A stretch of 52,783 nucleotides of DNA from Candidatus Sumerlaeaceae bacterium (GTDB taxonomy: Bacteria; Sumerlaeota; Sumerlaeia; Sumerlaeales; Sumerlaeaceae). The position numbers and the translations under genes are program-made. The stretch covers positions 1-52,783 of the forward strand of contig JAOAAY010000024.1 of assembly GCA_026418615.1 (NCBI GenBank), given 5' to 3'. Of this stretch, positions 33,652 to 40,648 are shown piece by piece (the first letter of the stretch is position 1; each line of letters begins with the position of its first letter). The notes beneath the pieces are model-generated. The model saw only the letters and a program-made list of their open reading frames with translations, did no database searches and was not told the origin of the DNA.

Positions 33652-34776
33652 ATGCGAACAGTCCGTCTCGCCATCCTGTTTCTGATCGTCGTCTCGAACG
33701 CCACAGCGGCAGTTTCAGACTGTGCAACAACCAATAGCGCCGGCTTTTGCACCGCGGAAAGGCCGCGCACTTGGGTGTTCCCGCGCGATCACGGAGCCCA
33801 TCCCGGGTATCAGACCGAGTGGTGGTACATAACCGGCAATGTCGCGGATGCCAGCGGCAGACCATTCGGATTCCAGTTTACCATTTTTCGGCGAGAAATC
33901 ACAACTTCGACGGAGGGGCGCCGGAGTTCGTGGGCGGTACGCGACATTTTTCTGGCACATGCGGCAGTCAGTGACATCGAGGACCGTCGTTTCCATCACA
34001 CCGAAGCGGCGCGGCGGCCGGTGGCAGGTACGGCAGGCGCATCCACCGAGACATTGAAAATTTGGGGGGGCGGATTTCATCTTGACGGTTCGAATCCGGG
34101 CCGCCCCTGGCGTCTGGGCGCTGAAGGCAAAGGGTTCTCGTACAATTTGGAACTGTCACCGCTTAAACCGCCGGTGTTTCATGGTCCCGGTGGCGTCGAG
34201 AAAAAGGGTGATGCGCCGGGGCAGGCATCGTATTATTATTCGATTCCGCGCCTGGCCACCAGCGGTACAGTTTCGCTTGACGGACGCACCTACATGGTAA
34301 CCGGCGAGGCTTGGATGGATCACGAGTTTGGCAGCGCTACCCTCGCAAATAATCAAGCGGGTTGGGACTGGTTCGGGCTGCAACTCGATGATGGCACGGA
34401 CTTGATGGCCTACCGCATGCGCCTGAAAGATGGAGGATTGGATCGCAATTCTGCGGCAACCTTGATTGATCGGCAGGGGAACCCGTACTGGTTTACCGCG
34501 TCAGAATTTGTCATCACGCCGCACGGCGAATGGCGTAGCCCTCATTCCGGGGCGCTTTACCCCGCGGCGTGGCGCATCGAGATTCCTGCGCGGGGGCTGG
34601 AACTCGAGGTTCGGCCCCGTGCCGCCGATCAGGAACTGTCTACAGGCGGCACAACCGGTGTGACATACTGGGAGGGCAGCGTAAGCGTGGACGGCCAATC
34701 GTCCGGCACTGCCGTGAAAGGTCTTGGCTACGCGGAACTTACCGGTTACGCAGAGTCCATGGCGGGGCGCTTTTAA
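33652..34776 (+). CDS. Secreted AttH/CrtC-family lipocalin-like protein
   Basis: 374 residues with a signal peptide (about 1-20, hydrophobic core then NATAA). It shows the PF07143 pattern: FPRDHGAHPGYQTEWWYITGN near residue 43, FTIFRRE, FLAHAAVSD, and GEAWMDHEFGS near 223. The fold is a double lipocalin; members include hydroxyneurosporene synthase CrtC and the AttH partner of AttEFG exporters. A location after the ABC genes (4-base gap) favours the AttH role, a periplasmic carrier or hydrolase acting on a lipid. Carotenoid hydration is the alternative; no other carotenoid gene is present. Confidence 0.85.
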   Translation: MRTVRLAILFLIVVSNATAAVSDCATTNSAGFCTAERPRTWVFPRDHGAHPGYQTEWWYITGNVADASGRPFGFQFTIFRREITTSTEGRRSSWAVRDIFLAHAAVSDIEDRRFHHTEAARRPVAGTAGASTETLKIWGGGFHLDGSNPGRPWRLGAEGKGFSYNLELSPLKPPVFHGPGGVEKKGDAPGQASYYYSIPRLATSGTVSLDGRTYMVTGEAWMDHEFGSATLANNQAGWDWFGLQLDDGTDLMAYRMRLKDGGLDRNSAATLIDRQGNPYWFTASEFVITPHGEWRSPHSGALYPAAWRIEIPARGLELEVRPRAADQELSTGGTTGVTYWEGSVSVDGQSSGTAVKGLGYAELTGYAESMAGRF

Positions 34777-34803
34777 CCGCGCAGGAATGTGGAGGGACAA
34801 ACG

Positions 34804-35187
34804 ATGAATCCAACCCCCGGCGGCACGGCGCGGCCGCTTTCCTCGGGATCTAAGGCCGCATTGGTGATCTTTGGCTTGGTCGTGCTGGGATTGATGCTCT
34901 GGACAACAACCACGGCATCACTCCGTCAGGCGATTTGGGATGTCGGAGAGGAGTACTGGGGCAATCCGTGGGCAGTGGCTACGCTGCTAGACGCCTATTT
35001 CGCATTTCTATTTTTCTGTCTGTGGGTTGTTTACAAAGAGCAGCACTGGGTCCCCGCTGGCGCGTGGGTGCTGGCCATCCTGTTGACAGGGTCCATGGGA
35101 ATGGCTCTTTATCTTCTGATTCAGGTGGTGCGGCTGCGCCCGGGTGACGGCGTGCGTCACCTCCTGTTGCGCCGCGGGGAGGTGTAA
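34804..35187 (+). CDS. DUF1475-like small membrane protein
   Basis: 127 residues with three TM helices and the DUF1475 pattern: LMLWTTTTASL, then NPWAVATLLDAYFAFLFFCL and VVYKEQHW. The function of the family is unknown, but it is often adjacent to DUF1295 and lipid-modifying genes. GGAGGG at 34791-34796, 7 bases ahead, decides the ATG at 34804 over a GTG at 34789. It ends 2 bases before the DUF1295::methyltransferase fusion, so the two are probably co-translated. Confidence 0.75.
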   Translation: MNPTPGGTARPLSSGSKAALVIFGLVVLGLMLWTTTTASLRQAIWDVGEEYWGNPWAVATLLDAYFAFLFFCLWVVYKEQHWVPAGAWVLAILLTGSMGMALYLLIQVVRLRPGDGVRHLLLRRGEV

Positions 35188-35189
35188 CC

Positions 35190-37046
35190 ATGACCACTGC
35201 TATTTTGCTGTGGCTGGGCGGATACCTGCTCTTTGTCAATCTGCTGATCGTGCTGTATGTCATCCATTTTCGCATCCGTAATGCTGCCATTGTGGATGTC
35301 GGATGGGGCACGGGGCTTGCTCTGGTTGCAGGGTGGTACGCCCTCATGGCGCCCGGCGATCCGCTGCGGCGCGCCCTGATGTTCGGCATGGTGGCTCTCC
35401 ATGGCCTGCGGCTATCGCTTCACTTGTACTTCTCGCGCATCCATCGTCAGCCGGAGGAGGGCCGCTATGTTCAGATGCGGCGCGAGTGGGGCGACGACTT
35501 CCCACATCGTCTCTTCCGTTTCTATCAATCCCAGGCAATTGCTGGCGCGGTGCTTTCGCTGCCGTTTCTCCTCGCTGCTTTGGATCCCGCTCCCCACCTC
35601 AGACTCTCGGGTTGGCTTGGGCTGGCGTTGTACGCGGCCGGTCTGATTGGGGAGGCAGTAGCCGATGCCCAATTGCAGGCCTTCAAGGCCAATGCGGCCA
35701 ACCGCGGCAAAGTTTGCAGCATCGGGCTGTGGCGCTATTCGCGGCACCCCAATTACTTTTTCCAGTTTATTCTATGGCTCGGTTACGCGGTGTTTGCCTT
35801 GGGTGCGCTTGCTGGTTGGCTTGGACTTATCAGCCCGATCCTCATGTTATACTTTTTGTTGAGGGTCACGGGAATTCCGCCCACTGAAGAGCATCTCGTG
35901 CGAACGCGCGGCGACGCCTACCGCGAGTACCAGCGCACCACCAGCCCATTTGTTCCGTGGTTTCCGAGAGCGGACTCAAAGCCCTTGATCGTTCCCGGGG
36001 CCAGCAGTAGAGCGCCATGGGTTTACCGGTTACTCGATCACAACTGTTTGCCGGACTGGCTGATCCGCTGGAATATCCGCCAGCGCCATGCCGCCACGCT
36101 GCGCCGTGAAGAGGCGCTCGAGGCGGCAGCGGGCCGCGCGGCCTACCTGCGCATGCTGACCGACCGTCTGCGCGCGTCGCCGATTGCGGTCGAAACGGGT
36201 GCCGCCAACGAACAACACTACGAAGTGCCAACTGAATTCTTTCAGACTGTCCTCGGGCCTCGTCTGAAATATAGCAGCGGATATTGGCCCACGCCCGGGG
36301 CCACGCTGGCTGAATCCGAGGAGGCTATGCTTGCCCTTTACTGTGAACGCGGCCGCATGGCCGACGGTCTCGATGTCCTTGAACTTGGTTGCGGCTGGGG
36401 ATCGCTGACGCTCTACCTTGCCGAGCGCTATCCAAACAGCCGCATCACGGCCGTTAGCAACTCCCGCACCCAGAAACTTCACATTGACGCAGAGGCCGGG
36501 CGCCGCGGCTTCGCGAATGTCTGCGTCGTCACGGCTGACATGGCGGAGTTCGACCCGGGCGCACAGTTCGACCGGATTTTTTCCATCGAAATGTTCGAAC
36601 ACATGCGCAACTGGCCTGCGCTGCTCGAGCGGATCGCCTCGTGGATGCGCTCGGACGCCGTGTTCTTCCTCCACATCTTCACCCATCGGCGTTATGCCTA
36701 TCTGTTCGAGGCGGCAGACGAACACGACTGGATGGCGCGCCACTTTTTCAGTGGGGGAATGATGCCGTCGGACGACCTGATCGAGCAGTTTGCGGAGCAC
36801 CTGCATGTCACCGGCCACTGGCAAGTGGATGGAACTCATTACCAGCGCACGCTCGAGGCGTGGCTGGCGAAAATGGACGCGTCGAGGCCGCAGGTGGAGA
36901 ACATATTTGCCCGCACTTACGGACCTGCGGAAGTTACCCGCTGGTGGGTGCGGTGGCGCGTGTTCTTCATGGCCTGTGCCGAATTGTTCGGCTATCGTCA
37001 GGGGCAGGAATGGATCGTGTCTCACTACGCCCTGCAGCGGCGCTGA
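35190..37046 (+). CDS. DUF1295 (steroid-5-alpha-reductase-like) :: CFA-like methyltransferase fusion
   Basis: 618 residues. The first ~265 form a multi-helix DUF1295 domain (DVGWGTGLAL; SIGLWRYSRHPNYFFQF; FVPWFP), related to the NADPH-using C-terminal part of steroid 5-alpha-reductases. About 285-618 is a CFA-type methyltransferase with QHYEVPTEFFQ, the SAM loop VLELGCGWGSL at about 394 and SIEMFEH. By eye the CFA-synthase YSCAYW is YSSGYW (Cys to Ser), but the later His (FLHIFTH) and Tyr (HYQRTLEAW) are kept. Methyl transfer and reduction in one chain could make methyl-branched acyl chains (inference). GGGGAGG lies just upstream. Confidence 0.88.
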   Translation: MTTAILLWLGGYLLFVNLLIVLYVIHFRIRNAAIVDVGWGTGLALVAGWYALMAPGDPLRRALMFGMVALHGLRLSLHLYFSRIHRQPEEGRYVQMRREWGDDFPHRLFRFYQSQAIAGAVLSLPFLLAALDPAPHLRLSGWLGLALYAAGLIGEAVADAQLQAFKANAANRGKVCSIGLWRYSRHPNYFFQFILWLGYAVFALGALAGWLGLISPILMLYFLLRVTGIPPTEEHLVRTRGDAYREYQRTTSPFVPWFPRADSKPLIVPGASSRAPWVYRLLDHNCLPDWLIRWNIRQRHAATLRREEALEAAAGRAAYLRMLTDRLRASPIAVETGAANEQHYEVPTEFFQTVLGPRLKYSSGYWPTPGATLAESEEAMLALYCERGRMADGLDVLELGCGWGSLTLYLAERYPNSRITAVSNSRTQKLHIDAEAGRRGFANVCVVTADMAEFDPGAQFDRIFSIEMFEHMRNWPALLERIASWMRSDAVFFLHIFTHRRYAYLFEAADEHDWMARHFFSGGMMPSDDLIEQFAEHLHVTGHWQVDGTHYQRTLEAWLAKMDASRPQVENIFARTYGPAEVTRWWVRWRVFFMACAELFGYRQGQEWIVSHYALQRR

Positions 37047-37261
37047 ACCAACCCGTTGCAGAGTCATGCCAAGGTTTTTGGTGCTTGCAAGTTAGGTGTT
37101 CAGCGGACGCAATACCCCTGATGCTTGCTGCCAATGACGGGTTAGCCACGGGGGGTTCTGGGTCGGGATGCGCACGAGGCATACAGACCAGACTTTTGTC
37201 GTCCCGTCCACCCTCCCATGCTCAGCAGGTTCACTAACTAAGTTCGACAGGGGGTCTGGTC

Positions 37262-37774
37262 ATGAGAGGCATGATTCCGGGTTTTCTTACGGTTCTCCTG
37301 CTGAGCGCGCTTTCTGTGTGCGCGCAAATAGGGGAGCAAACCAAGGCGACCGATACACCGCCGAAGGGCGACCCTAGGGTCAAAGCCTTGCTGGACAAGG
37401 CCGGCTTGAAGTATCGGGTGGACGAAGACGGAGACTATCAGGTTGGGTACAAGTTTGACGATGGCCGTAGCCATGTCGCTTTTGTTTTCTCGCAGACATC
37501 GAGGCTGGGTGACATGGAAATTCGCGAGGTGGGCGCTGTGGCTTACACGGCAGACGAAGTGCCATGTTCCGTGGCGAGAAACCTGCTGCGTGCCACTTCC
37601 AAAGTGAAACTGGGCGCTTGGGAACTAGGGCGATTCAACAAGCAGGAGGCGGCGTGGTTCCGCGCGAAGATCGCGGCCGACACCGATGTTGAGACCCTCA
37701 TCATGACCCTTCGGGCCGTCAGTGAAACCGCCGACGAAAAGGAGAAAGAACTCACCGACCGCGACGACTTTTGA
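37262..37774 (+). CDS. Secreted YbjN-like protein
   Basis: 170 residues: a signal peptide (hydrophobic core about 6-19, then CAQ), followed by a YbjN-type alpha/beta domain with ALLDKAGLKYRVDEDGDYQVGYKF and a C-terminal helix rich in Glu/Lys. YbjN proteins resemble type III secretion chaperones and are linked to stress in enterobacteria; an exported member is less usual. It lies 215 bases after the lipid operon and 224 before asp23. An ATG at 37271 is an alternative start. Confidence 0.65.
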   Translation: MRGMIPGFLTVLLLSALSVCAQIGEQTKATDTPPKGDPRVKALLDKAGLKYRVDEDGDYQVGYKFDDGRSHVAFVFSQTSRLGDMEIREVGAVAYTADEVPCSVARNLLRATSKVKLGAWELGRFNKQEAAWFRAKIAADTDVETLIMTLRAVSETADEKEKELTDRDDF

Positions 37775-37888
37775 GGGTCGTCCTCCCGTACGCTGGTTCG
37801 GCCCCGGCGAGATGCTCTTCAGCGGGCGCCTTGGGCGCCAGGAAAAGGGCTGCTCGTCCGCCTTGCCATTTCGACGCCCCTAACTCGA

Positions 37889-37934
37889 CGGCCGATGTGT
37901 CCGGAAAGACAACGGCCGGCGCGAATGTTTTTTT
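37889..37934 (+). terminator. Possible intrinsic terminator before asp23
   Basis: CGGCCG (37889-37894) can pair with CGGCCG (37913-37918) across an 18-base loop, followed nine bases later by seven T (37928-37934). The long loop and the gap to the T-run make it weak. Upstream, GGCGCC-TTG-GGCGCC (37825-37839) forms another short stem. Confidence 0.25.
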
Positions 37935-37998
37935 GTGGCGGAAGTCCCGAAGGTCAGATAGCGGAGAAGACATAACTGCGACTGGAGGCAGCGTGTTC

Positions 37999-38385
37999 AT
38001 GACCGGGCAGGACGATCTGGGCAGCATCACGATCAATGAAGATGTGGTGGCTCACTACGCGAGTCTGGCGATCCTCGAGGTGGAGGGGATCATCAGCATT
38101 AGCGGAAAAAACAGTTACAGCGATTATGTCGGCGTAAAGAGCAAGGATGTGGACAAGGGCGTGTCTGTGCGCATTGACGAGGCAACAAACTCGTGCACGG
38201 TCAACACGGAGGTGCTGATCGAGTACGGAGTAAATGTTTACGAGACAGCGCGCAAGTTGCAGGCTGCGGTGAAGAACGCGGTTGAGAGTTATGTCGGATT
38301 TACGGTGGACAAAGTCAATGTGACGATCCGCGGGCTTCAGATCACGGAACAACCGCGGTCGTCGGCAAAAAATAAGGCCGCCTGA
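37999..38385 (+). CDS. Asp23/Gls24-family envelope stress protein
   Basis: 128 residues. It matches the Asp23 fold throughout: GSITINEDVVAHYASLAILEVEGI near the start, KGVSVRI, VLIEYGVNVYETARKLQ and VDKVNVTIRGL. In Firmicutes Asp23 is an abundant cytosolic protein held at the membrane by AmaP and tied to cell-wall stress. GGAGG at 37984-37988 and the family N-terminus decide the ATG at 37999. An AmaP-like gene follows, so the anchor pair is conserved in this diderm genome. Confidence 0.9.
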   Translation: MTGQDDLGSITINEDVVAHYASLAILEVEGIISISGKNSYSDYVGVKSKDVDKGVSVRIDEATNSCTVNTEVLIEYGVNVYETARKLQAAVKNAVESYVGFTVDKVNVTIRGLQITEQPRSSAKNKAA

Positions 38386-38387
38386 CG

Positions 38388-38432
38388 GGCGGGCTCATCC
38401 CGCCGGGCGTTCGGCGGCCGTGCGAGCGGCCG
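38388..38432. repeat. Two GC hairpins between asp23 and amaP
   Basis: GGCGGG (38388-38393) pairs with CCCGCC (38399-38404) around CTCAT, and CGGCCG (38415-38420) with CGGCCG (38427-38432) around six bases. No T-run follows. They may attenuate read-through or stabilise the asp23 message so that asp23 is made in excess of its anchor. Confidence 0.4.
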
Positions 38433-38463
38433 GAAAACGGCCCGGCTTGCTTCGAGGGGTCTC

Positions 38464-39435
38464 ATGATGCGCTGGTTTCGTGATCTGATAACGGTTGTTC
38501 TGGTTCTACTTGTGCTGGCGATCAGTGCAGTGGGGCTGATGGTGGAGTTTCCCAAGTTCGGCGGCGTGTTTGACCGGGTCAGTGACACTGGGCGCGGTAT
38601 CGTGTCGGCATGGCGACCGGGTTATGGGCTGTTTTTCCTTTGGCTTGGGCTCCTATGCGGCACCTTGCTGGTTCTTCTGCTGACGGTTCTGGTTCGGCGC
38701 AGGCGGATGCATGTTGAAGTGGAGACAGCCGACGGCCGTGTGTGCATTCTCGACGCCGCGATTAAGCGGTATGTTCAGTCAGCACTGGCGCGCGTGCCGG
38801 GTGTGATGACCAAGCGGGTTCTGCTCCGACATGGGCGCCGCGGACTCTTGGTGGAAATTTATGTGCTGGTTCGCTCGCACGAACGGCTCATTGATCTAAA
38901 GCAGCAATTGATTGACCGGGCGCGCAAGGCGCTGACGGAGGACTTGGGGATTACCTCCTTGGGCGGGATTGATGTGCTGATTGAGGATTTCGAGGTGCGC
39001 CAAAAAGCGGAGCCGATGCCTGTTGCGGCACCCGCGCCCGCTGCGAGTGAGCCGGTCGTTCCTCCGGCCGTGGCTGATTCAGTGCCGACTGCGATTGAAG
39101 AATCGCCCTTCATCGCCCCGCGGCGCAGCGCGTTCGCCTCAGAACCGGATGCCGTGCCCACCGTTCCCGAGCCGGCTGCAGTAGCATCGTCAGAGGCGAC
39201 GGAATCAGCGCCCGTGGTGCAAGCGCCAGCCCGCTCTCGCGGCCTGTTCGGCCGGTGGCGACGCACAGAGGCTGCCTCTGCCGAAACCGCCGAGGTCAAT
39301 ATTGGGGCGGAGACCCTAGCCACGCAGACGGCAAGCGATGGCGCGGCACCGGGCGCGGATTCGTCCGAGTTTAAGGGGGACGAACCAGAAAGCCCCTCCG
39401 ACTCGTCATCGAATTCGAAAGAGGGCGGGCAGTGA
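38464..39435 (+). CDS. AmaP-like alkaline-shock membrane anchor protein
   Basis: 323 residues. There are two TM helices at about 8-27 and 54-78, with an Arg cluster after the second, then an Asp23-like alpha/beta segment (about 80-180: RYVQSALARVPGVMTKRVLL). The last ~140 residues are Ala/Pro/Glu-rich and disordered, much longer than in Firmicute AmaP. It should tether the Asp23-like protein to the inner membrane. GAGGGG precedes the ATG. The stop overlaps the rfaE2 start (GTGA at 39432), coupling envelope stress and LPS heptose synthesis genes. Confidence 0.75.
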   Translation: MMRWFRDLITVVLVLLVLAISAVGLMVEFPKFGGVFDRVSDTGRGIVSAWRPGYGLFFLWLGLLCGTLLVLLLTVLVRRRRMHVEVETADGRVCILDAAIKRYVQSALARVPGVMTKRVLLRHGRRGLLVEIYVLVRSHERLIDLKQQLIDRARKALTEDLGITSLGGIDVLIEDFEVRQKAEPMPVAAPAPAASEPVVPPAVADSVPTAIEESPFIAPRRSAFASEPDAVPTVPEPAAVASSEATESAPVVQAPARSRGLFGRWRRTEAASAETAEVNIGAETLATQTASDGAAPGADSSEFKGDEPESPSDSSSNSKEGGQ

Positions 39436-39941
39436 ATCCATCTCAACATATTGCGCCGGCACTGCCGCGGCTGACCGAGCCGGATGAGTTGGCAAAGATT
39501 TTGGACGAGTTGCGCGCGGCTGGCCGGCGAATCGTGTTCACCAATGGTGTCTTTGATCTGATTCACCCCGGTCATGTGCGGTTTTTGCAGGAGGCTCGCT
39601 CTTTGGGGGACTTGCTGGTTGTGGCGCTCAACTCGGATGCATCTGTGCGCCGGATCAAAGGCGAGAAAAGACCCATCCTGCCGCTTGTGGAGCGGGGCAA
39701 AATTTTAGCCTCCTTCGAGTGCGTGGACTATGTGACTTGGTTCGATGAAGACACGCCTGACGCCATCATACGGTTGCTAAAACCGGATGTGTTGGTGAAG
39801 GGCGCCGATTACACGCTGGACAACATTGTAGGCCGCGATTTTGTCGAAAGCCGCGGTGGCGTCGTGCGAGCGCTGAAGTTTAACCATGGATTTTCCAGCA
39901 CGGCTGTCATCGAGCGAATCCTTCGCTCGGCGGGCAAATAA
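39432..39941 (+). CDS. rfaE2: D-glycero-beta-D-manno-heptose 1-phosphate adenylyltransferase
   Basis: 169 residues of the cytidylyltransferase fold. The HxGH nucleotide motif is H45-P-G-H48 (GVFDLIHPGHVRFL), and KGADYTLDNIVG is typical of the heptose-phosphate adenylyltransferase half of HldE. It attaches AMP to heptose-1-phosphate to form ADP-heptose for LPS core. Here it is a stand-alone domain; the kinase half is elsewhere or absent. GTG start within a GTGA overlap with the AmaP-like gene. Confidence 0.92.
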   Translation: MNPSQHIAPALPRLTEPDELAKILDELRAAGRRIVFTNGVFDLIHPGHVRFLQEARSLGDLLVVALNSDASVRRIKGEKRPILPLVERGKILASFECVDYVTWFDEDTPDAIIRLLKPDVLVKGADYTLDNIVGRDFVESRGGVVRALKFNHGFSSTAVIERILRSAGK

Positions 39942-39970
39942 GGTTTATTATCAATTGGAAAGGCGGTATT

Positions 39971-40279
39971 ATGGCAACGGTCGAGACCTTTGAGGTTGGC
40001 GATAAGATCAAGCACCCGAAGTTCGGGCAGGGAACCATCAGGCAACGCTGGGGCGAGGGAGACAGGCTCAAGGTTCTCGTGAGTTTTTCCCCCGAATGGG
40101 GCGACAAAAAGTTGATGGTCAAGCAGGCCAAAATCAAGAAAGTGGCGGTCGCCGAGCGTCCTGCTCTGGCTTCGGCGGACGAGGTTGATCCGGATTCGAT
40201 CAAGGCACTCGATGCCGTTGAAAGTTTGGAAACCGAAGAGGACGACAGCGAGGCTGACGAAGAGGAAACCGAGGAGTAA
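39971..40279 (+). CDS. Free-standing PcrA/UvrD-type Tudor domain protein
   Basis: 102 residues. Residues 6-60 match the C-terminal Tudor-like domain of PcrA/UvrD helicases (VGDKIKHPKFGQGTIRQRW, then KVLVSF and KKLMVKQAKIKK), which binds RNA polymerase. The tail (about 70-102) is strongly acidic. No helicase domain is attached. It may bind transcription complexes or compete with PcrA. AAGGCGG lies upstream of the ATG, and gatC starts 9 bases after its stop. Confidence 0.75.
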   Translation: MATVETFEVGDKIKHPKFGQGTIRQRWGEGDRLKVLVSFSPEWGDKKLMVKQAKIKKVAVAERPALASADEVDPDSIKALDAVESLETEEDDSEADEEETEE

Positions 40280-40288
40280 AACCCCGCC

Positions 40289-40594
40289 GTGGGACAGATT
40301 TCCGAAGACCAAGTTCGGCATGTAGCGCTCTTGTCGCGCCTTGAATTAACAGAAGATGATGTGCGCCACTTCGCGCACGACTTGAGCAGCATACTTGGAT
40401 ATGTTGCCAAACTGGATGAATTGGATACATCCCAAATCCCGCCGACCTCCCACTCCCTCCGGTTGGAGAATGCCTTTCGCGACGACGAGGTGGGAGCGTC
40501 GTTGACTAATGAACAAGCACTGGCCAACGCCCCCGAATCGGAGGACGGCCTGTTCAAAGTGCCACCTGTGATTCAAGACGGCGGCGGAGCCTGA
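40289..40594 (+). CDS. gatC: Asp/Glu-tRNA amidotransferase subunit C
   Basis: 101 residues, the normal size. It shows ISEDQVRHVALLSRLELTEDD and the C-terminal VPPVI that threads between GatA and GatB. GatC stabilises the GatCAB complex that amidates Glu-tRNA(Gln) or Asp-tRNA(Asn). GTG start at 40289. Neither gatA nor gatB is in the window, unlike the common gatCA(B) order. Confidence 0.92.
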   Translation: MGQISEDQVRHVALLSRLELTEDDVRHFAHDLSSILGYVAKLDELDTSQIPPTSHSLRLENAFRDDEVGASLTNEQALANAPESEDGLFKVPPVIQDGGGA

Positions 40595-40648
40595 AGCCCG
40601 GCAGTCCGATCTTGGCACCATGAACAAAAACCAAGCGGGAAGTGCGCA

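Noticed and set aside
33652..34776. Calling the AttH/CrtC-like gene a carotenoid 1,2-hydratase
   Set aside because: No phytoene synthase, desaturase or other carotenoid gene is present, and the ABC neighbours fit the AttH role better.
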